Part shown: positions 42,465 to 54,329 of the stretch, in pieces | Layout: the number at the start of each line of letters is the position of its first letter | Numbering within the stretch: the first letter of the stretch is position 1 | NCBI GenBank assembly: GCA_018398585.1 | Contig: JAGTTD010000008.1 | Coordinates: 25,443,172 to 25,507,171, forward strand | Direction of reading: 5' to 3' | Source: Simmondsia chinensis | Taxonomy: Eukaryota > Streptophyta > Magnoliopsida > Caryophyllales > Simmondsiaceae | DNA length: 64,000 nt | Notes under the pieces: generated by a model | Databases searched by the model: none | What the model was told of the DNA's origin: nothing | The model's input: the letters and a program-made list of their open reading frames with translations, nothing else | Translations under genes and position numbers: made by a program

Positions 42465-43181
42465 TGTTGGGGAAAACTCTTGCAAATCTTGCAAAACGGG
42501 TAACCAAAACATCTCAGGTTTCGAGACCGTGTGATCACTTTCCTTAAGACTTATTTCAGCTTGGGAAATAGTCTCAGGGATACAACGACAACCGAAATGA
42601 TGAAGTGAAGATGTGTAAGAGGAGCGATAGAAGAGATGAATGAGAATGAAGTTTTGTTAAAACACTTTTACAATCTCTTGCAAGAACACTTGTATTTCTT
42701 CTTCTTGATCTTTCAAAGTGTTTTCATCATCTAAAAACAATCATGGGAATATTTGAATATTTTTATACATATTAAGTGAAAGAAGATGTCCCAATATATC
42801 AACAAAAGAACCGCCAAAAAACAAGAAAAAATCGCTCTCAAAACTGTCAAAACTGCCCAATATGTCGAAGCTGTGTGTCGACACACAGAGTGACATTCAA
42901 CTCTCTATAAGTCTGTGTGTCGAAGTGAGGGTCGACACTCACTTCAACACATAGCTTAATGTAAGCCTGTGAGTCGACACACAGGGATTCTCCTTGCGCT
43001 TCTGTAATAGCTGTGTGTCGATACACAGCTGCCATGCTTTAGTTCTGTAGGGTTCTGTGTAGACACATGAGCCCTGTGTGTTGACACACAACTCATATAA
43101 GTAAAAAAAAACCCTTCAAGCAACATTAGGACAAGTCTCAAATACTTCATTAACAACTCTTATTTTGAAAATACATCAACA
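42465..43181 (-). repeat. 3' LTR of copia E
   Basis: 717 bp. Contains about five CTGTGTGTCGACACACAG-like palindromes between 42870 and 43090. It is shorter than its partner mostly within this palindromic block. Confidence 0.92.
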
Positions 43182-43799
43182 TTCCTCCACCATTTTCAAA
43201 ATACAATCATTCTCCCATGCAACATCTCGAAATTAAAGGAGGCCTTATTGTGCATCAATGAGGGTGTCTCTCGATTGAACCCCCAGCTAGTGAAGACACT
43301 TTTACAGTTAATCGGATCAAAAATGGTAGACCACACTTTGAACCATAAAAGCCATTTGACTAACCGAGCACATTTACAGGCGCAAGCCGTAATCCCCGTA
43401 CGCACCCTACAACTCCCAGTCGACACATATGTAGCCTTGTGTCATGTACCCTTTATGAGTGTTCTAGAGCCAAACCCTTAGTCAAAAAATCACTCTTTAA
43501 AGCAGCCAAACAGCACACTCATTAAGGTGGACCCCACTAATCATGTCGCTGTGACTTGACATTCAGTAATAAAATAAACTAGGGTTCATTAAGAGCACAA
43601 GCTCATCCTCTTAGAATCTCTAACACATGTTACCAATCACTTCACACATGGGATGAAAATTCTCTTATAGTGCTTGTAGTCACATGGATGACAAGTCTCT
43701 CTTATTGAACCCAAGACCTGACGTCATACCAGGAGTCGAGTTGAGGGCCTATCTGGTTGACTAATAATGACAGGTTTCTACCCCATCCCTTCACTAGTT

Positions 43800-46625
43800 T
43801 TCAGAACCAAGTCTCTAGTTAGGCCTTTTGTAAACGGATCCGCTAGATTCTGACTTGTTCTCACAAAGTCCATAGAGGTGACACCTTCTCGAATAAGTTT
43901 TCTCATAATACTATGTCTTACACCTATGTGTCTAGACTTTCCATTATACACCTTACTATACGCCTTTGATAGTGTAGCCTAACTATCACAGTGGATAGAT
44001 ATCCGTGAGATCGGCTTTGGCCACAAAGGAATCTCATACAAGAGATCCTTTAACCACTCAGCTTCTTTAGCCGCAAACGCAAGAGCTATAAACTCTGCCG
44101 CCATTGTGGAATCAGATATACACGTCCATTTCTTGGAACTCCGAGAAACCGCACCCCTACCAAGCAAGAACACCCGTCCACTTGTGGATGCATGATCTCC
44201 TACATCGAAGATCCAGCTGGCATCAGAGTACCCTTCCAAAATGGGAGGATACCCTACATAAGAAATACCATAGTCCATGGCTTTCTTAAGGTACTTCAGT
44301 ACTTGATATATCGCATGCCAACGTAGCTTACTCGTATTGCTAGTATGCCTACTTAGCTTTCCAACAGCAAAACCTGTATCAGGCCTTGTGCTAGGCATAG
44401 CGTTTATGAGACATCCAATGACTCGGGCATACTCCAATTGTGATATTGAAGCTCCCACATTCGATACTAGCTTCACATTAGGGTCCATTGGAGTGCACAT
44501 TGGTGCACAAGCACCATAGTTGAATCTATTCAACACATTTTCAATGTAGTGAGACTGTGTCAAGGATATCGCTTCTCCATTCTTTGCAATCCCTATACCG
44601 AGGATAACCTCAGCCTCACCCATGTCTTTCATAGCAAAGTTCATCGAGAGAAACTGTTTTGTTTTTCTCTACTTATTCCATATCAGTATCAAATATTAGC
44701 ATGTCATCAACATACAAACATATATAGATCCCTTTGTTGTTATCGAACTTTCTATAGACACATTTATCCGATTCATTTATAGTGAATCCGTTGTTTAGAA
44801 CAACTTGACCAAATTTATGATGCCATTGCTTTGGGGCTTACTTGAGCCCATACAGAGAACTTATGAGTTTACATACTTTTCTCTCTTGGCCTGGAACAAT
44901 AAATCCTTCCGGTTTTTCCATATATACCTTCTCTTCTAGCTCACCATTTAGGAATGCCATTTTGACATCCATTTGGTGAATCACTAGCTTATAAATTGAG
45001 GCAAGAGCTATTAGAACTTTATAGTCGATATTCTTGCCATGGGGGCATACGTGTCAAAGTAGTCTAACCCATGTTTTTGGGTAAATCCTTTCACCACCAA
45101 TCGGGCTTTGAACTTGTCTATAGTTCCATCGAATTTCATCTTCTTTTTGAAGATCCATTTGCACCTGATAGGCTTATTACCTCCTGGAAGATCCACCAAT
45201 ATCCAGGTATTATTGCTTATAATGGAATCCATCTCATCATTTACAGCCCCTCGCCAAAAAGAGGCATCATAAGACCTCATAGCCTCATCAAATGTCATGG
45301 GATCCACCTCCATGGCACGACAATATGGAATTACAGGGTCCATATCATTACTCGAACCTTCTACCAAAAACATGTAGAAGTCCGATTCGAAAGATTTCTC
45401 TTTTCTCGCTCTCTTACTCCTTCAAAGTTCTGGAGCATTCTCAGGGACTTGCTCCCTCTCATGATGATCATCATCATATGACAATGGAATGTCATTCTCA
45501 ACCAGTACATAATTCCTTGGTCTAGGAATAGAGGTAAACCGATTCTCATCAAAAATGGCATATCTCAATTCTATTATTGTACTAACATTGATATAGTCAT
45601 TGATTCAATTACATAGAACCGATAAGCTTTACTATGTGGCGCATATCCAACAAATATATAATCAATGCCTCTCTCACCTAACTTTTTATGTTTAGATTCA
45701 GGGACTTTAACAACAGCCTTACACCCCTACACTCTTAGATAGTCAAATTTGGGGCTCGTTTGTTCTAATGTTCATACGGGGTTATTTTACTTTTCTTGTT
45801 TGGAACATGATTTAATATATGACCGACAGTTAACATGGCATCACCCTAAAATCCATCATTGAGACTAGAATAAGATAACATGGAATTCACCATCTCGGTT
45901 GGAGTCCGGCTTTTCGGCTCAGCCATGCCATTTTCTTGTGGCGTGTAAGGTGTTGCGAGCTCATGCACTATACCCATGGTTTCGAAATACTTGGGATTAC
46001 AGTATTCCCCACCACGGTTCGATCTAAGCCATTTGAGGAAGGTCTCACAGTGTAGTTCAGTTTCCGCTTCATATGCCTTAAACCTCTCTAGTGATTCGTC
46101 TTTATGGTTGATTACATACACATAGCAAAACCTCGAACAATCGTCAATGAAAGTTATGAAGTATCTTTTTCCTCCTCTAGCAGAGTACTTTTAAAGTCAC
46201 ATAAATCACTACGTACTAAGTCAAGTAAGTTCGTTTCTCTTTAAACCGATGGAAATTGTCACCCTCGTTATTTTCGTTAACATACACATTTTACACTTGT
46301 CATCAACTTTATCAATATGTGAAATCAATGAAGAGTTAGCCATTTCATGCATCCTATGAAAGTTCACATGCTCTAATCTTTAATGCCATAAAAATGAAGA
46401 GTCAAGCATATAAATCAAACTAGCAATTTTATTATCAATGTTTAATTTAAACGTTCCATTATACAGGCATCCCTTACCAACAAAGACCCCCTTTCGACAA
46501 AACAAACTTGTCAGCCTCATAGGCCAACTTAAACTCGAACCTATTCAGTAGTCCACTAGACACGAGGTTTTTCTTCATATCCGGGGCATAGCATACATCG
46601 GTTAAGGTAAGGGTTTTCCCGGAAG
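43800..46625 (-). pseudogene. copia E pol (integrase, RT, RNase H)
   Basis: The integrase region is at ~46330-45840 (FITFIDDCSRFCYVYVINHK, RSNRGGEYCNPKYFETMGI, TPYTPQENGMAE). RT begins near 45370 (NNTWILVDLPGGNKPIRCKW, KARLVVKGFTQKHGLDY), and YVDDM is intact near 44705. The C-terminal 221-residue open segment (44644-43979) holds MKDMGEAEVILGIGIAKNGE, EGYSDASWIFDVGDHASTSG, a KKWTCISDSTMAAEFIALA RNase H core and IHCDS. Beyond a stop it continues to ADPFTKGL near 43830. Earlier parts have many stops. Neighbouring 43182-43790 shows no gene. Confidence 0.9.
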
Positions 46626-46632
46626 TGAAAAG

Positions 46633-47659
46633 TCACTCGACTTTTCCCTTACCCTTAACTGGTACACTCGCTTCATTGCGCATAAACAACATAGTTCCGC
46701 TGTCTATGGGTTCAAAATCTTTGAAGAACTTTTTGTCTTTACAAACATGCTTTGTGGCCCCCGAGTCAATCCACCAAGAGTCAACACTCTCGACTAGATT
46801 GATCTCTGATATTATAGCCACGAATATATCATTCAAAATTTTGGCATGATGATCAAGCCCCTTGTATTTCTTATTCTTAAGGCGGAAATAGGCCCTTCTT
46901 AGGTGACCGGACTTCTGACATTCCCAACAGACTGGTTTTGGCCTCTTGTCATTTCGTTTCTTTTGGTAGTGTTTGGTTCACTTGGGTCCTTTACTTGATT
47001 GGCCTTCTTCTGTGACATTGGCCTTTCCAAAGTCACCGGGATGATCTTTGTTGTTGTCTCGTAACCTGTATCCTTCTCAAATGGCTAGCCAACTCTTCGA
47101 TTGACATGTCTTCCTTCTTGTATTTGAGACTTTTCTTATTGTCTCTCCATGAGGGCGAAAGTTTGTAAATTAAAGAGGACACAATGATGGTGTCGTCCAT
47201 ATTCATGCTATGTTGTTTAAAGTTATTCAAAGTTCTTTCAATTTCATGGAATTGCTCCATTACCTATAGTTCGTCAACCATTTTGTAATTATTAAATTGA
47301 CTAACTAACAATTTCTTACTTGTGGCATCCTCTGCCATGTAGCGCGCCTCTAGAGCGTCGCACAATTCCTTTGTGATAGGCACGTTAAAGTAGATGTCAA
47401 AGAGGGCATTAGTCATGCCGTTTAGTATGTGTCCTCTACAGATGTAGTCATCATTCTTCCACTTCAACCGGGCTCGTTACTTGGCCAACGTCTCCTCCTC
47501 CTCAAAAGCGGGTCCAAGGAGTGGTGTATTTAGAACATACACCACATTCATCGTGGTGATCAGGAAGTGCATCTTCCTCTGCCATCAGTGAAAATTACCG
47601 CCATCAAAACGGTCCAACTTCACGAAATTGGCTATCATTTCACTCAGGGATGAAGCCAT
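46633..47659 (-). pseudogene. copia E gag and protease
   Basis: Start ATG 47659 (MASSLSEMIANFVKLDRFDG). The gag core continues KWKNDDYICRGHILNGMTNA, ALEARYMAEDATSKKLL and MEQFHEIERTLNNFKQHSMN, interrupted by stops at Trp/Gln-like positions. The zinc knuckle near 46930-46890 reads CWECQKSGHLRRAYF, the last Cys changed to Tyr. The protease segment WWIDSGATKHVCKDKKFF (46790-46740) keeps D-S-G. UBN2-type copia gag. Confidence 0.88.
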
Positions 47660-47698
47660 ATCAAATTAGATCACGAATCAGAAAAATAGTCTTAAGAT

Positions 47699-48478
47699 TG
47701 TTGGGGCAAACTCTTGCAAATCTCGCAAAATGGGTAACCAAAAGATCTCAGGTTTCGAGGCCTCGTGATCGCTTTCCTTAAGACTTATTTCAACTTAGGA
47801 AATAGTCTCAGGGATACAAAGACAACCAAAATGATGAAGTGAAGATGTCCAAGAGAAGAGATAGAAGAGATGAAAGAGAATGAAGTTTTGTTAAAACACT
47901 TTTACAATCACTTGCCAAAACACTTGTATTTCTTCTTCTCAATCTTTCAAAGTGTTTTCATCATCTAAAAACAATCAGGGGAATATCTTAATCATTTATA
48001 TATATTAAGTGAAAGAAAACGTCCCAATATATCAACAAAAGAGCTGCCAAAAAACTAGAAAATACCGCGCAAAAAACTGTCAAAACCGCCCTGTGCATCG
48101 AAGCTGTATGTCGACACACAGGGCTATGTGTCAACACACAGATTGACGTTCAACTCTCTGTAAGACTGTGTGTCGAAGTGAGTGTCGACACTCACTTCAA
48201 CACACAACTTACTGTAAGCCTGTGAGTCAACACACGGATCCTGTGTGTCGACACACAGGGCTTGTCCCTACGCTTCTATAATAGTTATGTGTCGACACAC
48301 GGGCTCACTGTGTCGACACACAGCTACCATGCTTCGGTTCTGTAGGGTTCTGTGTTGACACATGAACCTTGTGTGTCGACACACACACCCCGTACAAGTT
48401 AAAAACACCCTTCAAACAACATTGGAACAAGTCTCATACACTTCATTAACAACTCTTATTTTGCAAATACAATCAACA
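47699..48478 (-). repeat. 5' LTR of copia E
   Basis: 780 bp. The palindromic block (48100-48400) has about eight TGTGTCGACACA-like words, more than its partner LTR. Followed by AACTT. Confidence 0.92.
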
Positions 48479-48483
48479 AACTT

Positions 48484-48860
48484 TCCCACAGGGGATAACA
48501 AGATTCTTGAATAGAAAGGAGAATACGTATCAGGTAGTTTAAACTCTAAAGGGAAAACCATCTCTTTAAAGGAAGAATGTATCTTCTTACGATTTGCTCT
48601 CCCATTGTTGACTTATAAGGATTCGCTCCCGTAGGGTGCTCTGTGTCTGCCTACTTGATTGGTTTATTCATTCCTTGAGAAGCCACCAATTAATTTGATG
48701 CTCCTGGACCACGACATTGTTTATGTTCTATTTCAGAAATCTTAGCCATTAATTGTGTTTGTTTCTGTCTCAAATTTTTGGTCCAGATTTCATACAAAGT
48801 TTTGTAATGGAGCGAAGAGATAGGGCGGGGGACTTTGGCCCCCACAATATGTACCCTCAG
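48484..48860 (-). pseudogene. Old gypsy gag N-terminal side
   Basis: The minus strand reads FKNLVIPCGK just before the copia E duplication, which lines up with LLAPARKVKIPNI in gypsy 1 gag. Upstream sequence (to ~48860) is decayed; a TGTGGGGGCC block near 48840 might be a primer-site remnant, but I cannot confirm it. Confidence 0.5.
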
Positions 48861-48972
48861 TTCCAGGTCGAGTTCTTATACCTAATTTCTCATTTCTAGG
48901 TTTGCTCTCTTTTATGATGTACTATATATATGTGTAACTTCTTTTTCTTAGGGTTTGAGCTATTTTCAAAAT

Positions 48973-48992
48973 AGAGAGAGAGAGAGAGAGAG
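48973..48992. repeat. (AG)10 microsatellite
   Basis: Uninterrupted AG dinucleotide run in an otherwise non-coding stretch. Confidence 0.95.
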
Positions 48993-51900
48993 TGAAAAAT
49001 TCTCTTGTTATACTCCACAATTTCAGTCAATCAAAGTTCTTGACCTTTGCTTATGGTTTTTCCCTCTTTTTGAGGGTTTCCCATGTAAATATTGTTGTCT
49101 TCATTGCTCGTTATGCTTTACTTTCTTGTTTGCTTTTCACATTTTATTTAGTATCTAAATCGAACCCAAGTCTTTGGTATTTTTCGCTTTACAAATTGAA
49201 GTAAAGTGGCTTGGATGTCTGAATTTGGATTTTTGAGACATACTCTGTTCGGGCTCACCTAGTGGAAATCTAGTGATTGCGATGACCCTTCCATGAAGAT
49301 GATCCTTCCCATAAACAGCGGAAAAAATGTTTTCTACGGGTGACTTTGGGTAGAATGAGCTAAGCTTAAACTCTATTATGGAAGAGTTATCACAATCTCC
49401 TTCTCTCTTCTTTGAAAGTATTGTGCCTTGTTCACTTTTTCTCTCTTGCCGATTTTTTTAGGAAGATTGCTTTCATTTATAGCCTCTTTTCTTCCCTAGG
49501 CGAGCATATTTGGTTGGTGGTCATGGAAGGGTGGACGAGCATGAACAAATGGCGGGGGTATTTCTCTTTTGTCGTATTTATATGCTTAACAGGCTCTATT
49601 CTTCATGCTCCACATGTGCTAATCATACTCACTAGGTTCCTAAACCTTCATGCTTGCTAGGATTTGCTCTTCATACTTGCCCAACTTGGATCCTTCATGC
49701 TCGCCAGGCTCTAACTCTTCATACTCGCCAGATTCCATTTTTTCATACTCACCATGTGGTTATAAACACAATGAAAAGAGTTGACTTTATGATGTAAATA
49801 GATCATTTGCATTCTCCCATCCATGACCTCCTTAATACGCAACCAACTTAAGGCTTAATAGATGCCCAAGACAGAATCAAATTACGATTCATGGTTGTAT
49901 TGCATTACAATTGTAGAGTTGCAAAGTTGGCTGTCCCTGACATCACATATAATGTTGTGACAGTGAAATAGTGTAAGAGCTTACTCAAATTGCGTCATAT
50001 GATTACCTTTACATCTTTTGGCTGTAATTAAATATGTAAGATTCGAGCAAAAGTTCATACCATCATGATTAAAAGAAATATTGCTTCTAATTGCAGGAAA
50101 TGTATGGCCTTCCAATCGCCTAGAATTGGATTATGTCCTATAAACTTATACATTTAATTATTTAATTAATGTTTTATTTAATTGGAATTCTATTTTTTAT
50201 CATGAATATTTTGTTCTTCCTTATCATTGGATTAATGTCATAAAGCCAATAAGACTTGTGTAAGGGGGTTGGCATTGTGAGGTAAGTCACAATAATTAGA
50301 GCCAATACACTAATAGCATTATCTTTAAATGTTCTTCTCATAGGATCCCTATTAATGAGCATATCCGGATAGACTAACACACGGCTTGAATGACACTATT
50401 TTATAGAGGAAAATTGAACTCATGATTGTTCATGTGGAGTCACCAAGGCACAAGTGTGGGTGCATATGGAAGATATATTCACTGAACAAACTCGCTTCAT
50501 AATACATAGGTTGACCAAACTAAATTGTTAATAGGTTGTTTTTTGGTGGCAATTGTGTTTTTTGGTTTCTTAGACCTAAGTTCATCATAAGAAACTTGTG
50601 AGCAACTCGCTAGACTTTGACTATGGACTTCTTGCTCCCAAAGGGCTTGCATAACTGAGATTAGGCAAAGTCAAGTACTTATGAAGTGTGTGAAACTTGA
50701 GGATCTCTTACTCCTAATGGCAGGAGAGATGCTATATGAATCATCATTCGTATAAACTCTCAAGGGCATTGTCCAAGGCATATTGACAATAAATAAAAGT
50801 CTCTTGGTTGGTCCTTAGAGAGTAGATGCGATGGCTTGACTCATAGTGGTAACCTATAAGTTATTCTGCAATAATTCATACCCTAGGGTTACCAACAACA
50901 TATTGTTATCCAAAGGCTCCAATAATGGTATTAGTTCATTCATGTTATCTAGTCACTAGGAAGCCTTACAGGAAGAAAAAATTTTGATTAGTGGATGCTT
51001 ATGACTCATCAAGGCATTTGAGAAATTGGTTCACAAAGTTTGACCAAGTGCCTTTGATTGGAGATTATTCTAGTCATATGTCAGTTATAGGCTTGATGTT
51101 GAACTTGCAAATCTTAGAAATAGCATGAGATTGACGTAATCCACTGAAGTTGTTATTTAAGTTAGAATTAAGATTCTATTTCAAATAAAAAGAATGATAA
51201 TTTTAACTCTGCATGGGGTGAATTTAAGGTATTCTAGCCAATACTGGATTATGCACAAATCATGCAGAGAAAAAAGAAACACAAATAATTATGAAGCCCC
51301 AAGGGCAATTTTACAATATGGACAATTATGGTAATTGTTTTCATTGTTATTCTTTATATGAACAATGCCATTTTAAGGACTTGAAATAATATTGTGTATT
51401 TCTTAATTAGATTGAGAAATAATGGACTTAAGGAAATTTAAAAGATTACTTCATGAACTTAAGTAACGATAATGATGTCCTATTTCCTAATATTTCTCTC
51501 ACTCTCTTATTTATATTATGATCCGACGCCTAGGGTTTTTCCAAAGAGAGTAGTTTTTCCCTTTTTGTAAATAATCTCATGCTTATAATTAAGTAATTAA
51601 GTTATAATCAATATAATTTTAGGACTTAGAAAGATTAAGAGAGAGGGACGGTGACCATTGCTTTGGAAGAGAACAAGCGTCAGCCACCTAAAGCCCATTT
51701 TCTCTGAGTTTTTATTAATCTTTTCGTTGCCAAGGTGTAAATATTTAGGTTGGATGCATTAATGCATTGCTGCACTCAATAGCAGAGGTTTCATACTTTT
51801 GAAACTCCTTTCGATTTCTGAAAGCTCATAATAGGTAAAATTTTAGATCTATTTTATATGTAATTTGTTACATGCAAATATTTATATTTCTTCACTACAT

Positions 51901-52080
51901 TATCCCCCTCTAATGCTTTTTTACTTCCATTTATGGTCTCTTTTTGAAATGGGTGTGGTGGTGGTTCTAGTGGCTGAGGTTTTAGCCAATGGATGCGAGG
52001 TATAGAGGGCAAATGTATTAGCAATGGTGGCCGAATAAGATGCACCGTGGGGGTTCCCAGTGTCAATCTAATGGTTGTGT
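48993..52080. other. Non-coding decayed region, probably LTR remnants
   Basis: No coding motif found on either strand. At 49590-49760 there are about five degenerate ~35-bp repeats around TTCATRCTCGCCAGG, reminiscent of the minisatellite in the gypsy 1 LTR. At 50134-51850 the sequence has the texture of a long LTR (TGTCCTATAAACTT start, regulatory-looking AT-rich body), but I found no second copy or target duplication. Confidence 0.5.
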
Positions 52081-52404
52081 TGAGGATACCCCTAGATAAA
52101 GGCGGTACCGCCTAGCAATTACGTGGAGAACTCTTCCCTTCCATACCACTAGGCCCTTATGGAGATTTGACAACCGTTTACCACCTATGTGACTAATAAG
52201 CACACAGTACCCTCCTTTCTTACTACATAGAGGGCCAGTCTCCTCCCACCAAATACCACCCACTTCTCTCCACTACCATATCCTCTAACTAATATTGCCC
52301 ACCCCTCTCCATTTCCTACAAAAGCAAAGAGCATAGGAAAGCAGGAGCAAAGGAACTTGAGTCAGGTTCCCCCTTTTCAAACCTCACCAAAAAACCCCGA
52401 AACA
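52081..52404 (+). repeat. 5' LTR of gypsy 2
   Basis: 324 bp, TGAGGATACC...CCGAAACA. The first ~210 bp match 63790-64000. The last ~40 bp resemble the gypsy 1 LTR end. Confidence 0.9.
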
Positions 52405-52406
52405 AT

Positions 52407-52424
52407 TGGCGCCGTCTAAGGGAA
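52407..52424 (+). other. Primer-binding site of gypsy 2
   Basis: TGGCGCCGTCTAAGGGAA, same start as gypsy 1, two bases after the LTR. Confidence 0.85.
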
Positions 52425-52769
52425 AGGAATTAAAAATTTTCTCATATCAAACACTAACCGTTCTGTTAGTCCTAATGGAGGACCTTATAATCCAGGTTAT
52501 ATAACTCAAGAACAATTCAATCGGCTTCAACATCAGATAAGCCAACTCCTCGCACAAATACCTAGTAACAACACGGAACAAATTCTAGATCCCAGTTGGT
52601 TTACAGCTACCCAAAGGATGTCCCAACACACCCAAGCTCAAAGTCCAAATGAGGTCACCAAGTCCACAGCCAATATTTATCAAAATCACACATAAAAGAA
52701 CAACAAAAAGATCCCCGGATCAGTCACAACGCCTCATGTACTGGGGACTCATTCACCGTTCACATCGCG

Positions 52770-53620
52770 GATCCTTTTAGCTGCAGTAGGAAAGGTGAAG
52801 ATTCCAAACATTGATCAATTGGATGGAACTCAAGATCCGGAAGATCATCTAGCTGGATTTATGGCATGATTGTATTTATAGGATATGAGAGAAGATATAT
52901 GGTGCAAAAGCTTCCCGGCTACCTTGAAGGGAGTTGCACAAAATTGGTTTGCCTCTCTCCCAAGCTCACCTATTGATAGTTTCTCTGAGCTTTCAGAATT
53001 ATTTGTGCGTCATTTCATCAGCAGTAAAAGGAGAAGAAAGACAGCTGCACATCTCCTTAAGCTCTAGCAGCATGAATTCGAACCCGTAAGGAGCTATGCA
53101 TGACGTTTTACGCATGCTATGACTGACGTTGCAAGCCTATCTGATGAAACGGCCATTACCGACTTCATCAGTGGATTATAGAACTCTAATTTGAAATTTG
53201 CACTTGCCAAAGGGCCACCTTAAACAATTGACGAGCTTTGGCACAAAGCAAATAAATGTATCTTGGCTGAAGATGTAATGCAAGTAACACCGAAGCCCGA
53301 AGGGGTTCAGACAGGGACATCCTCTGGACAAAAAGAGGATTTTAGGCCACCACGAAGAAACGTTCATCCCACAAGAAAGTCTAGGCCCGTCTTTAAGTCG
53401 CCAATTCAACAAGAGGCCATACGGCCACTCATGGAGGTAAAGATAGCAGAACCATTCAAAGACCCCTGTAGTGCTCCCCTTCAGAATGATAAGACCAGCT
53501 AGCGTGCTTACCACCAGATTTCTACCCATAATACAGCGGAATGCCGCACTTTAGAATACCATATGAGGCTAAACGCACGGGGCAATGGGTGGAATATACA
53601 GATCTGAAGAGAATAAAAAT
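52770..53620 (+). pseudogene. gypsy 2 gag
   Basis: The core GKVKIPNIDQLDGTQDPEDH (~52795) continues through EDIWCKSFPATLKGVAQNWF and a conserved C-terminal half (DVASLSDETAITDF, ELWHKANKCILAEDVMQVTP). The tail HNTAECRTLEY (~53525) is the counterpart of the gypsy 1 zinc-like end, with its first Cys-His part degraded. Stops at 52870, 53066, 53101, 53180 and 53502 make it non-functional. Confidence 0.87.
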
Positions 53621-53859
53621 AGAAAATAGCCGAAGTAATGATGGCGGCACTAAAAACCCTGACAATTCACTGAAGATTGTTGCCACTATTGTGGGAAAAC
53701 ATCCATCCTCCCAACTCAAACAAAAAACAGGTGAGGAAAAAGATAGGTTGGATCCCGTGTACAAGAAATCAAGATGCATAAGTTTTATTGAAGGAGATGC
53801 TCAGGGGGTGGACGTTCTTCACGAAGATTCTCTTGCCATTACCGCAGGCATTTACAGGA

Positions 53860-54260
53860 ATGCTGTGGGCTGAATATTGATTGACCAAGGGAGTTATGTA
53901 AATGCACTTTTCTTAGACTGCTGTACTGGAATGGGAATATCAACTACCGCACTCGTCCCGGCCCATGCCCTGTTGTTGGGTTCACGGGAAATCCCATAAT
54001 ACCACAAGGCAGGATAACGTTAACTACGACTTTTCATGGCAATGTGGAACAACGAACAATAAAGATTGAATTTTTGGTCATAGATGCTACTTTTTCCAAC
54101 AACTTGATTCTGGGAAGACCCTCCTTGAACCGTTTAAAAGCTGTGGTCTCCATATATCACCTAGTTATAAAGTTTGAGTCTAATACCAGCAACATCATGA
54201 TAGTACGGAGTAGTTAGGGCTCAATCTCTAAATACTACCATACCTTCGCTGACTCGGTGA
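53860..54260 (+). pseudogene. gypsy 2 protease
   Basis: Near 53875 the frame reads ILIDQGSYVNALFLDC, the D-x-G-S site with Asp retained, preceded by a TGA. The distal motif (ILGRPSLNRLKAVVS-like, ~54110) is in another frame. Broken. Confidence 0.8.
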
Positions 54261-54329
54261 TAATGGCTGCTGAATCTGCCAAGCTCAGACCATCTCCAAA
54301 TTTGAACTCAACCCCTCCACCCCTGGAAA

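Larger units (their letters stand above)
42465..48478 (-). mobile_element. Copia retrotransposon E, minus strand
   Basis: About 6.0 kb. LTRs 47699-48478 (5', 780 bp) and 42465-43181 (3', 717 bp) share the plus-strand start TGTTGGGGMAAACTCTTGC and end ATCAACA. The target duplication AACTT is exact (42460-42464 and 48479-48483). AATGGTGGAGGAA precedes the 3' LTR. I could not find a canonical initiator-Met primer site next to the 5' LTR; only 40 bp separate it from the gag ATG. Gag and pol are recognisable but broken, except for a long open RT/RNase H segment at 43979-44644. Confidence 0.95.

Noticed and set aside
50134..51850. Long solo LTR
   Set aside because: Texture is LTR-like, but no TG...CA pair with target duplication and no second copy could be found in the window.
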